From Halorubrum salipaludis (GTDB taxonomy: Archaea; Halobacteriota; Halobacteria; Halobacteriales; Haloferacaceae): a stretch of DNA of 64,000 nt. The DNA is taken from positions 52,672 through 116,671 of the forward strand of contig NZ_NSKC01000010.1 of assembly GCF_002286985.1 (NCBI RefSeq). Direction: 5' to 3'. Every line of letters starts with the position of its first letter. Position 1 is the stretch's first letter. The notes below the pieces were generated by a model. That model saw only the letters and a program-made list of their open reading frames with translations, had not been told where the DNA came from and did no database searches. Both the position numbers and the translations under genes were made by a program. Positions 1-7,763 of this stretch are shown piece by piece.

Positions 1-201
1 GACCGAGTCCTCGAAGCGGACGTTCCCAGCTTCTATTCTGTTCGCTTTGAGCGCTTTAATGAGTGCTGAAAGGGAGTATGAGGATTTGAACAGCGGATTC
101 CACTCTTCCTCGTCATCGTCAAATACCTCTATGTCGGTTTCTGGTTTGAAGTAGATGGGTCGATTGGCGTTGGCAAATTCGAGAAGTGAGACTGACACCA
201 T
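1..201 (-). CDS. Partial hypothetical protein (N-terminal 67 residues)
   Basis: An open frame starts at an ATG at position 201 and runs off the left edge without a stop. The visible part begins MVSVSLLEFANANRPIYF and has an acidic patch (residues about 32-38, DDDEEE) followed by SSYSLSALIKALKANRIEAG, which looks like a helix. Nothing identifies a family. It is divergent from the CoiA-like gene at 310, so the 108 bases between them should hold both promoters. It could belong to the same defence cluster, but that is only position. Confidence 0.55.
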   Translation of the reverse strand, partial: MVSVSLLEFANANRPIYFKPETDIEVFDDDEEEWNPLFKSSYSLSALIKALKANRIEAGNVRFEDSV

Positions 202-309
202 TCTTACTGATGGCTGACTGACTCTCGGATTAAATAGATGTACCTCTCAAGCGAGGGGCACAACAGGGGTATTATTCTATAGGTGGGCTGCTAAACTGCG
301 ACAACTAGT

Positions 310-1416
310 ATGCCGTTCTTGGCCCTCCACGACGGTACCGAGGTCATCCCGAATCAGGTACAGAAAGGGGATTTCCTCGAGTGTCCGAAGTGCGGCGATC
401 AATTGAAAATTCGCGACTCCCATCGCCGGAAGGGGTCGTTCGTCGCGCGGCATTTCTACCACGCTGCTGAAGAGGAGACTGACTGTGGCGGTGAATCTCC
501 ACCTCATTTGCGGATGAAATCAATCGCGTATTCGAAGCTCACGACCGAGTATCCCGACGCCACAATCGGACTCGAACAGCAGCTGGGTGACCGGCGTGCC
601 GATATTCTCGTTGAGTTTCCACAGCCCCGATTCCCTGAGGGCCGGGGCATCGGCGTCGAAGTACAGCACAAACACGAGGACAAGGATGTCGACGCAGTAA
701 CCGCTGAGTATCTCGCTGCAGAGTACAGCGTCCTCTGGTTGGGAGAAGAGGACTTCTCCGGATTCAACGTCGATCTCTCTGGCATTCTTCCGACTTGGCC
801 TCACGCGGTCCAACACGACTTCAGCGACGGGTATCACGGCGTCATCCACTGGCTCCGACAATCAAAGCCAGCCAATCCCTCGATGGACGTCGTCCTGCCG
901 CGAGAATATCTAGCTGAACACAGCGAGGGGCTTCGTCGAGCATGGGAGTACGGGAAGTTCGATCAGGGAGGCCAATCGGACTGGAACGATCTCGGATTCT
1001 GGTGGTTGAGTGCCTCGTATGACCCATACCAGAAGTGGTTCAAACTCACCGAGACGCCTGACGGGCGGACCATGCTTCAGCTCGGGAAGCAGGTCCGCGG
1101 TACTGAACACGTGCTCGCTCCAGTTCAGACTGAACACTCTCGGAATCGGGGGAAGGTTCACAGCTTGGCTTACGAGGTTGATTCAGCAGATACCTCCGCT
1201 GGCGAATGGGCAGATATCGAAAAGGCGTGGCTGGAAACCGGATTGCAGAGCACTTCGGTTATCTTCAAGCTCGTTGCAACTCCGAGCGGGGAGCTCGCTC
1301 TTTCGCTGGGAAAGTACAAGGAACACAGCGACGATGGCGAGTTTATCACCGTCTCTACTGAGTTCGAGCGTAATCTCAAAGAGAGCCTCCACGAACTGGC
1401 TAACCTGTTGGGGTGA
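310..1416 (+). CDS. CoiA-like zinc-finger/nuclease family protein
   Basis: 368 residues. The N-terminal part has a CPKC pair (C25, C28) followed by HFYH and DCGG segments that could complete a zinc site, then PPHLRMKSIAYSKL, which resembles the start of CoiA-type proteins. A PD-(D/E)xK-like core follows: RRADILVEF and GIGVEVQHKHEDKD, with D, E and Q in the expected order, then AEYLAAEYSVLWLGEE. The rest (about 170-368) holds no motif I know. CoiA proteins are linked to DNA uptake and recombination, and related nuclease folds are common in defence genes. It lies 63 bases upstream of a GmrSD-type restriction gene on the same strand, so a joint defence role is plausible. The fold assignment is moderately sure and the function is inferred. 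Confidence 0.6.
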   Translation: MPFLALHDGTEVIPNQVQKGDFLECPKCGDQLKIRDSHRRKGSFVARHFYHAAEEETDCGGESPPHLRMKSIAYSKLTTEYPDATIGLEQQLGDRRADILVEFPQPRFPEGRGIGVEVQHKHEDKDVDAVTAEYLAAEYSVLWLGEEDFSGFNVDLSGILPTWPHAVQHDFSDGYHGVIHWLRQSKPANPSMDVVLPREYLAEHSEGLRRAWEYGKFDQGGQSDWNDLGFWWLSASYDPYQKWFKLTETPDGRTMLQLGKQVRGTEHVLAPVQTEHSRNRGKVHSLAYEVDSADTSAGEWADIEKAWLETGLQSTSVIFKLVATPSGELALSLGKYKEHSDDGEFITVSTEFERNLKESLHELANLLG

Positions 1417-1479
1417 CCTGACTCGGCCCGAAAACCCGCCCACAACGGTAAATGGACGGACTACAAACAGCCGTCAATA

Positions 1480-3921
1480 ATGTCGGACGAGGCTGACGAT
1501 TTGTATGATAAGTACATCGACTACGATGGCAGAGATCTCGATACCCGGAATGTCGGTGATGGGAAGGTAGTTCGGCCGATTACGGCCGAGAATTTCGAGA
1601 TGGAGAAACGGACTCTGGGGGAGGTCCTCACCGATCAGAAGTTCAACGTACCAGAGTACCAGCGACTGTACTCGTGGAAGAACATCCACCACGAACAGTA
1701 TTGGTCGGACATCGAGCAGTTCGTGAATGCCGACCTGGTCGCTGACCGACGCGAGGTGTCGGACGTGTTCTTCAGCTCGATGTACTTCGCGGTCAACGAC
1801 GACAAACAGGTGTATGAGGTCATCGACGGCCAACAGCGCCTGACGACGACCCACCTGCTGTTGCGCGTCCTTATGGAGCACCTCGAGGACGTCGACCCAG
1901 CTTCTATCGAGGACGATACCCTGGCGGAGTTCCGGGACTACGGGATCGGGCGAATCACCGATATCCTCTATGTAGAGGAGTCGTTCGGCAAACGTGAGCC
2001 TCGGCTCACGCTGAACAAACACGACGCTGAATTTTTCAAAGCCCTCATGATGGGGCCCTCCGCCCAGGTGGACTACCTCAAGAACGAGGCCGACTTCAGC
2101 ATCCACGGGAACAACAGCGATGCAGTACAAGTCTCGGAATGTCTGGACCGGTTCGGCACCACGGACGATGACCTCGCGGACTTGGATACTGACTCGCTCT
2201 CCTTGGGGGCGTTCTTCAAACTGTACCGCTCACACCGGCGGTTGTTGAAGGCCTACGAGTTCTACGACGAGAAGATCAGCGGCGTCGTCGCCGACGCCGA
2301 CACGCCGGACGAGACGGTGCGAGCGCTCGTGAACATCCTCAACTACGTCTATAACTCCTACCACGTCGGGGAGTACCTGATTCGAGAGGCGGAGTCGGAC
2401 TTCCGGATGCAGATATTCGAGATTTTGAACGACCGTGGCGTCGATCTGACGAAGATCGACCGTATCAGGGCGGCGGTCGTGAACGCCTTCTTCGATACCG
2501 ACGTGAAAGACGAGTACGTCGACAAGTGGGAGGACATCGTGGTGGCGTTCGCAACCGATGGTGACGCCATCGACGACTACCTCTCGATCTATTTGAGTAT
2601 CGTCGACGATGGCATCGACAGGATTGGTGACGCGAGCGCCGAACTGACCAACGCCTTCGACACGAGGAACATCGACTCGGATGTCGTCCCGCGCCTTCGG
2701 AATCTCGATGAAGCGAAGGCCTTCCTCGACTACGCGCACGACCTCGTTGACTACTACCAAGATATCACAACCACGGAACTCGCCGCTGAGGACCTTGAGT
2801 TAGCCAGTCACCGAGAGCAGTGTCGGGAAATCCTTGTTCGCCTCAATAACCAACAGATGGACCAGTGGCGGCCATTCGTCCTGGCGCTCTACTATCACAC
2901 CAATCCTGAATCGGAACGGGATGCAGCACAGTTCCACCGCGTACTAGAGACCATCGAGAAACTCAACCTGCGACGCCTCCTCATTTCTGAACGCCCGAGT
3001 ATTTTCCGCGAGGTCTTCATCGAGGCCGTCGAGGAGTTCAACCTCGCCCCAACCGCCGACGCCACTCCAGATAGTGTGTACGAGGCTTCTCGAGAGTATC
3101 TCATTACCGAAATGCGTTCCTCTACGCCAACGCTGTTCGGCGACCGGTTCGTCGATACGGTCGTTCAGACGCAGTCCTGGAGTACCGGAACGGCGCGACT
3201 GCTCTTCGGGAAGATCGCCCAGGATCACTTCGACGACAGTAGTCGTGCCGTCGAGCGAGACCTGAACATGGGGAACATCCATCTCGAACACGTCCTCCCG
3301 CAGACTCCCGTCAGCGACCCGGAAGACCCGACGTGGCTTCGGGAGTTTTTCAAACTCGACTCGGAGCCGGACATCGAGATCGCGTCAGAGATCGAACGCT
3401 ATACCGAGCTGGTGCAGCGCTCTGATCTCGACGAAGAGGAGGAGCGACTGAAAGACAATATCTCGGAGTTCATCACGCAGGGCTTCATCGACGATATCGG
3501 GAACTTCCTCCTGCTCCGTGACACCGATAATATCGGGGCGAGTAATCGGCCACTCGCCGAGAAGATGACGCAGTACTACTCCGAGATCGACGGTTTCGCC
3601 AGTATCTACCCCAATCGGTATTTCACGGCCGAATACGGCAACGTCGATCGCGAATCCCTTGACAAACTCCGTGAGCAGCACGATTGCGGTGACGTTTCGA
3701 ATGTGGACGCCGATGTAGTGGCGTATTTCAACTCCTTCTGGACCTACGAGACTCTGCAGGATCGACGAATCGAGCTCCTCTTGGATATTCTGTCGACGCT
3801 TGGGTTCGATTCGTTTGAGGACGAGTTCGGGATTGAATCCGACCAAGATGAGGTACGCCACGAAATTCGAGAGAAGACGGACCAAGAGTTTGAGAAACGT
3901 CTGTCCGTCCGATCGCTTTAA
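1480..3921 (+). CDS. GmrSD-type (DUF262 + DUF1524/HNH) restriction protein
   Basis: 813 residues, a single-chain fusion. The N-terminal DUF262 half shows VPEYQRLYSWK (about 57-67), VIDGQQRLTT (D116-Q119-R120) and FEILNDRGVDLTKIDR (about 312-327), the ParB-like nucleotide-hydrolysing signatures of GmrS. The C-terminal half has NIHLEHVLPQTP (about 597-608), the HNH-like core of GmrD/DUF1524, and later IGNFLLL. Characterised GmrSD and BrxU enzymes cut modified phage DNA in a nucleotide-dependent way. This one probably restricts foreign or modified DNA. It sits directly after the CoiA-like gene and before the partition region. The substrate cannot be told from sequence. Confidence 0.85.
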   Translation: MSDEADDLYDKYIDYDGRDLDTRNVGDGKVVRPITAENFEMEKRTLGEVLTDQKFNVPEYQRLYSWKNIHHEQYWSDIEQFVNADLVADRREVSDVFFSSMYFAVNDDKQVYEVIDGQQRLTTTHLLLRVLMEHLEDVDPASIEDDTLAEFRDYGIGRITDILYVEESFGKREPRLTLNKHDAEFFKALMMGPSAQVDYLKNEADFSIHGNNSDAVQVSECLDRFGTTDDDLADLDTDSLSLGAFFKLYRSHRRLLKAYEFYDEKISGVVADADTPDETVRALVNILNYVYNSYHVGEYLIREAESDFRMQIFEILNDRGVDLTKIDRIRAAVVNAFFDTDVKDEYVDKWEDIVVAFATDGDAIDDYLSIYLSIVDDGIDRIGDASAELTNAFDTRNIDSDVVPRLRNLDEAKAFLDYAHDLVDYYQDITTTELAAEDLELASHREQCREILVRLNNQQMDQWRPFVLALYYHTNPESERDAAQFHRVLETIEKLNLRRLLISERPSIFREVFIEAVEEFNLAPTADATPDSVYEASREYLITEMRSSTPTLFGDRFVDTVVQTQSWSTGTARLLFGKIAQDHFDDSSRAVERDLNMGNIHLEHVLPQTPVSDPEDPTWLREFFKLDSEPDIEIASEIERYTELVQRSDLDEEEERLKDNISEFITQGFIDDIGNFLLLRDTDNIGASNRPLAEKMTQYYSEIDGFASIYPNRYFTAEYGNVDRESLDKLREQHDCGDVSNVDADVVAYFNSFWTYETLQDRRIELLLDILSTLGFDSFEDEFGIESDQDEVRHEIREKTDQEFEKRLSVRSL

Positions 3922-4024
3922 CCCCCTCTGAGAAGTCGGTTTTGCGAGTACCTGTCGAAGCCTTCTCAGCTGACTATCCTATCCAGCTTCGCCATCCCCA
4001 CAGAAGGTGCCGACCTCCTTTGCC

Positions 4025-4311
4025 GAAACGAAAGGAACGAACGAAACGAATAGAATGAATGGTGTGAAGTAAACGAGGTTGATGAATTGAATTCTCCAAA
4101 CGAACTGGTTTGTCTTTGGTTGGCCTTTAGCAGAAACGAACAAAACGAACGGAACGAATTGAGTGATAGAAATGAACGCAATTAGTTCAACGAGCGAAAC
4201 GAACAGTTGGTTTTAACATCGTAGTAATCCTCTCACCGAGTGAAACACCCTCACCGAACGCACCGAACTAAACGACCAAAACGAACGAAACGATCACAAC
4301 GAGAGAAACGA
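4025..4311 (+). repeat. GAAACGA repeat cluster upstream of parA (centromere candidate)
   Basis: The 395 bases between 3922 and 4316 contain no gene. They hold six exact copies of GAAACGA (starting at 4025, 4043, 4133, 4196, 4287, 4305), all in the same orientation, with many near copies such as GGAACGA and AAAACGA, often spaced in multiples of about five bases. The last copy ends six bases before the parA start. Clustered short direct repeats next to parA commonly form parS-type centromeres or partition-operon operators. The same repeat recurs inside the next gene but one. The role is inferred and the repeats are directly visible. Confidence 0.65.
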
Positions 4312-4316
4312 AGATA

Positions 4317-5135
4317 ATGACCGACACCAATACCGCACGAATCACGGTGGCGAATCAGAAGGGAGGCGCGGGGAAGACAACCGACGTCATTCATACTGGC
4401 GGCGCACTCGCCGCCCGAGGTCACGACGTCCTCCTGGTCGACATCGACTACCACGGAGGGCTCACCTGCTCGCTTGGCTACAACGATCTGTACTACGATA
4501 CCGACCGTACGACGCTGTTCGACGTCCTCGACTTCGACCAGATGGAGTCGGTGAACGACATCATCGTCGAGCACGAGGAATTCGACATCCTTCCCGCCAG
4601 CGAGAAACTCGCGAACAACAAGAACATCCAGACGCTGCTTGAGGCGCCGAAGAGTCGCGAGCGGTTGGAGATGACTCTTGACGAGCTCGACAAGGACTAC
4701 GACTACATCATTGTCGACACGCCGCCATCCCTGAACGTCCTCACCGACAACGCCCTGGTCGCGACCGGCAACGTCGTCATCCCCGTCATTCCCGAGAAGC
4801 TCAACGCCAACAGCCTCCAGATTTTCGCGAAGCAGCTGAGTTCCCTCGAACAGGCGTACGGAGACATCAATCGGCTCGCCATCGTCTGTAACCGTGTCGA
4901 GCAGAACGCCGAGCACCGTGACACTATCGAGGAGATCAAGTCGGCGTACTCCCTCCCAGTGTTCGAGATCCCGAAGCGGACCGACCTCTCCCAGTCGATT
5001 GGCGAGGGTGTGTCCGTCTTCGGCTTCGGCAAGGAGAACCAGCGCGTCGAGGATGCACGCGACCTGTTCAACGAGATCGCCGACCTGTTCGACGAGACGT
5101 TTGAGAAGACCGCACCTGAGGAGGTGGAAGCATGA
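4317..5135 (+). CDS. parA: ParA/Soj-family partition ATPase
   Basis: 272 residues, normal for a small ParA. The deviant Walker A is KGGAGKTT at residues 15-22 with the signature lysine K15 and catalytic K20. The Walker A' stretch LLVDIDYHGGLT and the Walker B-like DYIIVDTPPSLNVLT follow, as in ParA/MinD ATPases. Its likely role is ATP-driven segregation of the replicon. It overlaps the next gene by four bases (ATGA), so the two are translated together. A dense GAAACGA array lies immediately upstream and is a candidate binding site for autoregulation and partition. Confidence 0.93.
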   Translation: MTDTNTARITVANQKGGAGKTTDVIHTGGALAARGHDVLLVDIDYHGGLTCSLGYNDLYYDTDRTTLFDVLDFDQMESVNDIIVEHEEFDILPASEKLANNKNIQTLLEAPKSRERLEMTLDELDKDYDYIIVDTPPSLNVLTDNALVATGNVVIPVIPEKLNANSLQIFAKQLSSLEQAYGDINRLAIVCNRVEQNAEHRDTIEEIKSAYSLPVFEIPKRTDLSQSIGEGVSVFGFGKENQRVEDARDLFNEIADLFDETFEKTAPEEVEA

Positions 5136-5536
5136 CCGACGGCTGGGGCGATGCTTCCGGCATCGAGGGCAACTACGAAGAGGAGGACGATGAGGTCGAA
5201 TCCAGCGAAACGAGTGAGGTGAGTGAAACGGTGGAAACCAGTTCATCGACCGAAACGACCGAATCGACTTCAACGAGTGAAACGAACGAAACGAGCAAAA
5301 CGAAGACGAACATCAAGGACGAGTGGAACGGGCGGACGATCTACATTCCCGACGATGTCCTCGACGAGATGGAGGACACCTACCTCGAGTCCCAGCTGAA
5401 GCTCCGCAAGGCGGGTCAGGACGAGTTTAAAAAGAACCGCCACTTCTACCCGCTCCTCGTTCAGTTCGGTGTTGAGGCGCTCTCTGAGGCAGATGCCGAG
5501 GAAATCCAGACTCGGCTCTCGGAACTCGGCGACTAA
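5132..5536 (+). CDS. Acidic partition partner protein (ParB-like position)
   Basis: 134 residues, coupled to parA by an ATGA overlap, with a GAGG-type ribosome site inside the end of parA. Residues about 23-62 are a low-complexity Ser/Glu/Thr segment (repeats of SET and NET). The C-terminal half begins NGRTIYIPDDVLDEMEDTYL and is mostly predicted helix, with a short strand before it, reminiscent of ribbon-helix-helix partition proteins. No ParB HTH or CTPase motif is present. By position it is probably the DNA-binding adaptor of the ParA system. The low-complexity segment is written in the GAAACGA repeat itself. Confidence 0.7.
   Translation: MTDGWGDASGIEGNYEEEDDEVESSETSEVSETVETSSSTETTESTSTSETNETSKTKTNIKDEWNGRTIYIPDDVLDEMEDTYLESQLKLRKAGQDEFKKNRHFYPLLVQFGVEALSEADAEEIQTRLSELGD
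5207..5294 (+). repeat. GAAACGA repeats inside the partition partner gene
   Basis: Four exact GAAACGA copies (starting at 5207, 5252, 5279, 5288) and several near copies lie inside the coding sequence, in the same orientation as the upstream array. They are read as GAA ACG (Glu-Thr), which produces the SET/NET linker of the protein. A repeat that recurs both in non-coding DNA and in a coding linker suggests it is kept as DNA sites, with the protein segment tolerating it. Confidence 0.6.
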
Positions 5537-5565
5537 TGACCTCGCGCAGAGCGGGGCCCGAGATT

Positions 5566-5590
5566 TTGTATAGCGATATACGATATACAA
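5566..5590. repeat. Inverted repeat after the partition operon
   Basis: TTGTATA (5566-5572) is mirrored by TATACAA (5584-5590) with 11 bases between, in AT-rich DNA 30 bases after the partition operon. It could be an operator, a terminator stem or part of the promoter of the integrase gene. The remaining bases to 5812 show no gene, and a GGAGGG-like ribosome site lies just before the integrase start. Confidence 0.35.
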
Positions 5591-5812
5591 TTTCCTGTAG
5601 TGCGGAATTCCGACGGTAAGAGACTCTAGACTCCCGAATTCTCCCGAAGGTTCGAATACAGAAAGTGGTCCTGATTATGCCAATAATCACGACCAGTTTG
5701 AAGTACCCCGCCGCCGTCGGTGAAGCACGAATGCTGCAACCGCCTCACGACGACGCTTCCCCCAGGGTAGAGGACCCGAGACCGGGCCCGCAGGACGGTG
5801 GAGGGCCGGTGA

Positions 5813-7045
5813 ATGCCTGACCGAGCGCTTTCGACGCCGCTCGACGACAGCTTCGAGCGCTACCTCCAAGACAAGGGGAAAGGCCGCGGCGGCGACGGTG
5901 GGAACTATCGACGTAACGCTGCACGCGAGCTCGAACGGTTCGCCGAGTGGGCCGCCGGCGACCGCGGCGCCGACGACTGGACCGGGATCGTCCCCGACGA
6001 CGTCGACCGCGAGCCGACCTTCGACGATCTCGACGAACGCGTGTTCCGGGAGTACGCCCGACATCTCGGTGGAGATCGGGGACTCAAGCAGAACACAGTA
6101 CAAACCTATTACCGCTATATCTCTGCCTGGTGTGGCTGGTGCGTCAACGAGGGATATCTCGAGGCGCATTACGCGCAGCGGGCCAGTGCGATGGCGCCGC
6201 TGCCGGAGGACGACGGTCGCAAGCCCGGCGACCAGCAGGCCTGGACGTCCGAGCAGCGCCACGCCCTCACCCGTCACGTCGACGAACGGGCCCGCTACGC
6301 CGTCGAGGCGTACACGACACTCCCGGAGGGTACTGACCCCCTCGACAAGCAGCGAGCACGCTACGCGGCGCTGAAGGCGGCTCGTGACCGGGCGCTGGTG
6401 TTCGTCCTCGCGTACACCGCCGTCCGCGTCGGCGAACTCCTCCGCGATCCGAACGACCCGCGCCGGCGCGGCGTCCGCTGGGAGGACCTCTCCCTCGACG
6501 ACGGCAGTATGGACGTCTACCGGAAGAAACAGCAATGGGACGCCGCGAGTCTCCCCGACCCGGTGATCTCGCCGCTGCGGAGCTACCGCCAGCTGATGGA
6601 CCCACCGACGGGGCGCTGGCCGGTGTTTCCCACGTTCGACCAGCGGACGCTCGCAGGGCTCGTCCAGGATGAGCTCGCCGACCGAGGGGAACATACGGAG
6701 GCAATCGCCGAACGCCGTGAGGAGTACGCTCGCGACCTCCTCCTGGCGCTCGATGAGGATATTCGGCCGCCCTCGATTACGACGGACGGCACACGATCGA
6801 TTCTCCAACGGCTCTCAGAAGCTGCAGAGATAGACATCGACCATCCGAAACACGATTACCTTGCTCCACACGGCGGCCGGCGTGGAATGGGTGAAGTTCT
6901 CGTTCGAGCATTCGGATACACGGTTGCCGCCCGGTATCTCGACAATTCAGAGGAGATGGTGAGAGAGCGGTATTCACATATCGAGGCCGGAGAACTCGGT
7001 GATGTCGCTACTGAGGCGCTCGAGGAGATCGATAGTATACCGTAG
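5813..7045 (+). CDS. Tyrosine recombinase / integrase
   Basis: 410 residues with a SAM-like N-terminal core-binding domain (about 8-125) and a C-terminal catalytic domain. Visible catalytic residues are R205 (TAVRVGELL), a likely lysine near K239, H353-x-x-R356 in APHGGRR and the nucleophile Y387 in RERYSHI. It would integrate, excise or resolve the element or its multimers. It is the first gene after the partition operon, 276 bases downstream. No tRNA or clear att repeat is visible nearby, so XerA-like dimer resolution is as plausible as site-specific integration. Confidence 0.9.
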   Translation: MPDRALSTPLDDSFERYLQDKGKGRGGDGGNYRRNAARELERFAEWAAGDRGADDWTGIVPDDVDREPTFDDLDERVFREYARHLGGDRGLKQNTVQTYYRYISAWCGWCVNEGYLEAHYAQRASAMAPLPEDDGRKPGDQQAWTSEQRHALTRHVDERARYAVEAYTTLPEGTDPLDKQRARYAALKAARDRALVFVLAYTAVRVGELLRDPNDPRRRGVRWEDLSLDDGSMDVYRKKQQWDAASLPDPVISPLRSYRQLMDPPTGRWPVFPTFDQRTLAGLVQDELADRGEHTEAIAERREEYARDLLLALDEDIRPPSITTDGTRSILQRLSEAAEIDIDHPKHDYLAPHGGRRGMGEVLVRAFGYTVAARYLDNSEEMVRERYSHIEAGELGDVATEALEEIDSIP

Positions 7046-7081
7046 TAACATATTTCGAGTGTGAGGGGTAGACCGTCGCGT

Positions 7082-7735
7082 TCACACCGCGTCGACGGTG
7101 AACAGCGAGTCGTCGCTGAGGACGACCTGTACCCGGCGGTGCCAGGCGTCAGCAAAGGCCTCCCGTTGCTGGTCGCTTGCCGATCCGTCGAGAATCCCCT
7201 GGAGGTTCCCGATCGCGGGTCCACCGCCAGGAACGTCGCTGACGTGGTAGGCCACTTCGACGGTCTCGTCCGTGTCGGTTCGCCGGAACCGGAACGTCGG
7301 GTCCGCCGTGTCCGGGTCGAACGCGTCGAAGACGAGGAGGTCGCGGCGGCCGCCATAGCCGCCGGCGAGCCCGCTGAATCCGTCATCGCCGGTCGCGCCA
7401 GTCACGTACGAGATGATGCGGCTCATCACGCCGTACGCGGCATCGTCCTGCGGGCCGGCCGTCTGGACCTCGATTTTGCTCCGGACTGGATAGTCGTCGG
7501 GATACAGGGCGTCGAGCCCGAGCTGGACGATCCGGTAGGCGCCCGAGGCTGTCGGACAGGAGTGGCCCGCTTCTTTCACCGCGTCCCGGTAGGTGACGAC
7601 GAACGGTTCGCCCGGTTCGAGGACGCCGAGGGCCTCCGCGACGGGGTCGCGGATTTCGATCGGGTCGACGTCGTAGTCGACCTGCCAATTGGTTCTCGTC
7701 TGGGTCGTGTCAGTCGCAGTCGAATTCGATGTCAT
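7082..7735 (-). CDS. FmdE-like metal-binding domain protein
   Basis: 217 residues. The segment EAGHSCPTASGAYRIV (H58, C60) followed by LGLDALYPDD resembles the metal site of FmdE, the E subunit family of formylmethanofuran dehydrogenase, which also occurs as stand-alone proteins of unknown role in non-methanogens. The C-terminal part has FRFRRTDTDETVEV and no cysteine cluster. It is the last gene of the minus-strand metal operon (HMA chaperone, P1B ATPase, this gene), 28 bases after the ATPase. A metal-handling role is inferred from the motif and operon. Confidence 0.6.
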   Translation of the reverse strand: MTSNSTATDTTQTRTNWQVDYDVDPIEIRDPVAEALGVLEPGEPFVVTYRDAVKEAGHSCPTASGAYRIVQLGLDALYPDDYPVRSKIEVQTAGPQDDAAYGVMSRIISYVTGATGDDGFSGLAGGYGGRRDLLVFDAFDPDTADPTFRFRRTDTDETVEVAYHVSDVPGGGPAIGNLQGILDGSASDQQREAFADAWHRRVQVVLSDDSLFTVDAV

Positions 7736-7763
7736 GAGTTGTGGTTGTGATCGTGTCTCGTGG

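Noticed and set aside
4025..4311. Could the GAAACGA cluster be a CRISPR array?
   Set aside because: Units are seven bases with irregular spacing, no constant-length spacers and no cas genes.
5650..5670. GGTTCGAATAC resembling a tRNA T-loop near the integrase
   Set aside because: No anticodon arm or acceptor stem can be built around it, so it is not a tRNA or a convincing att remnant.
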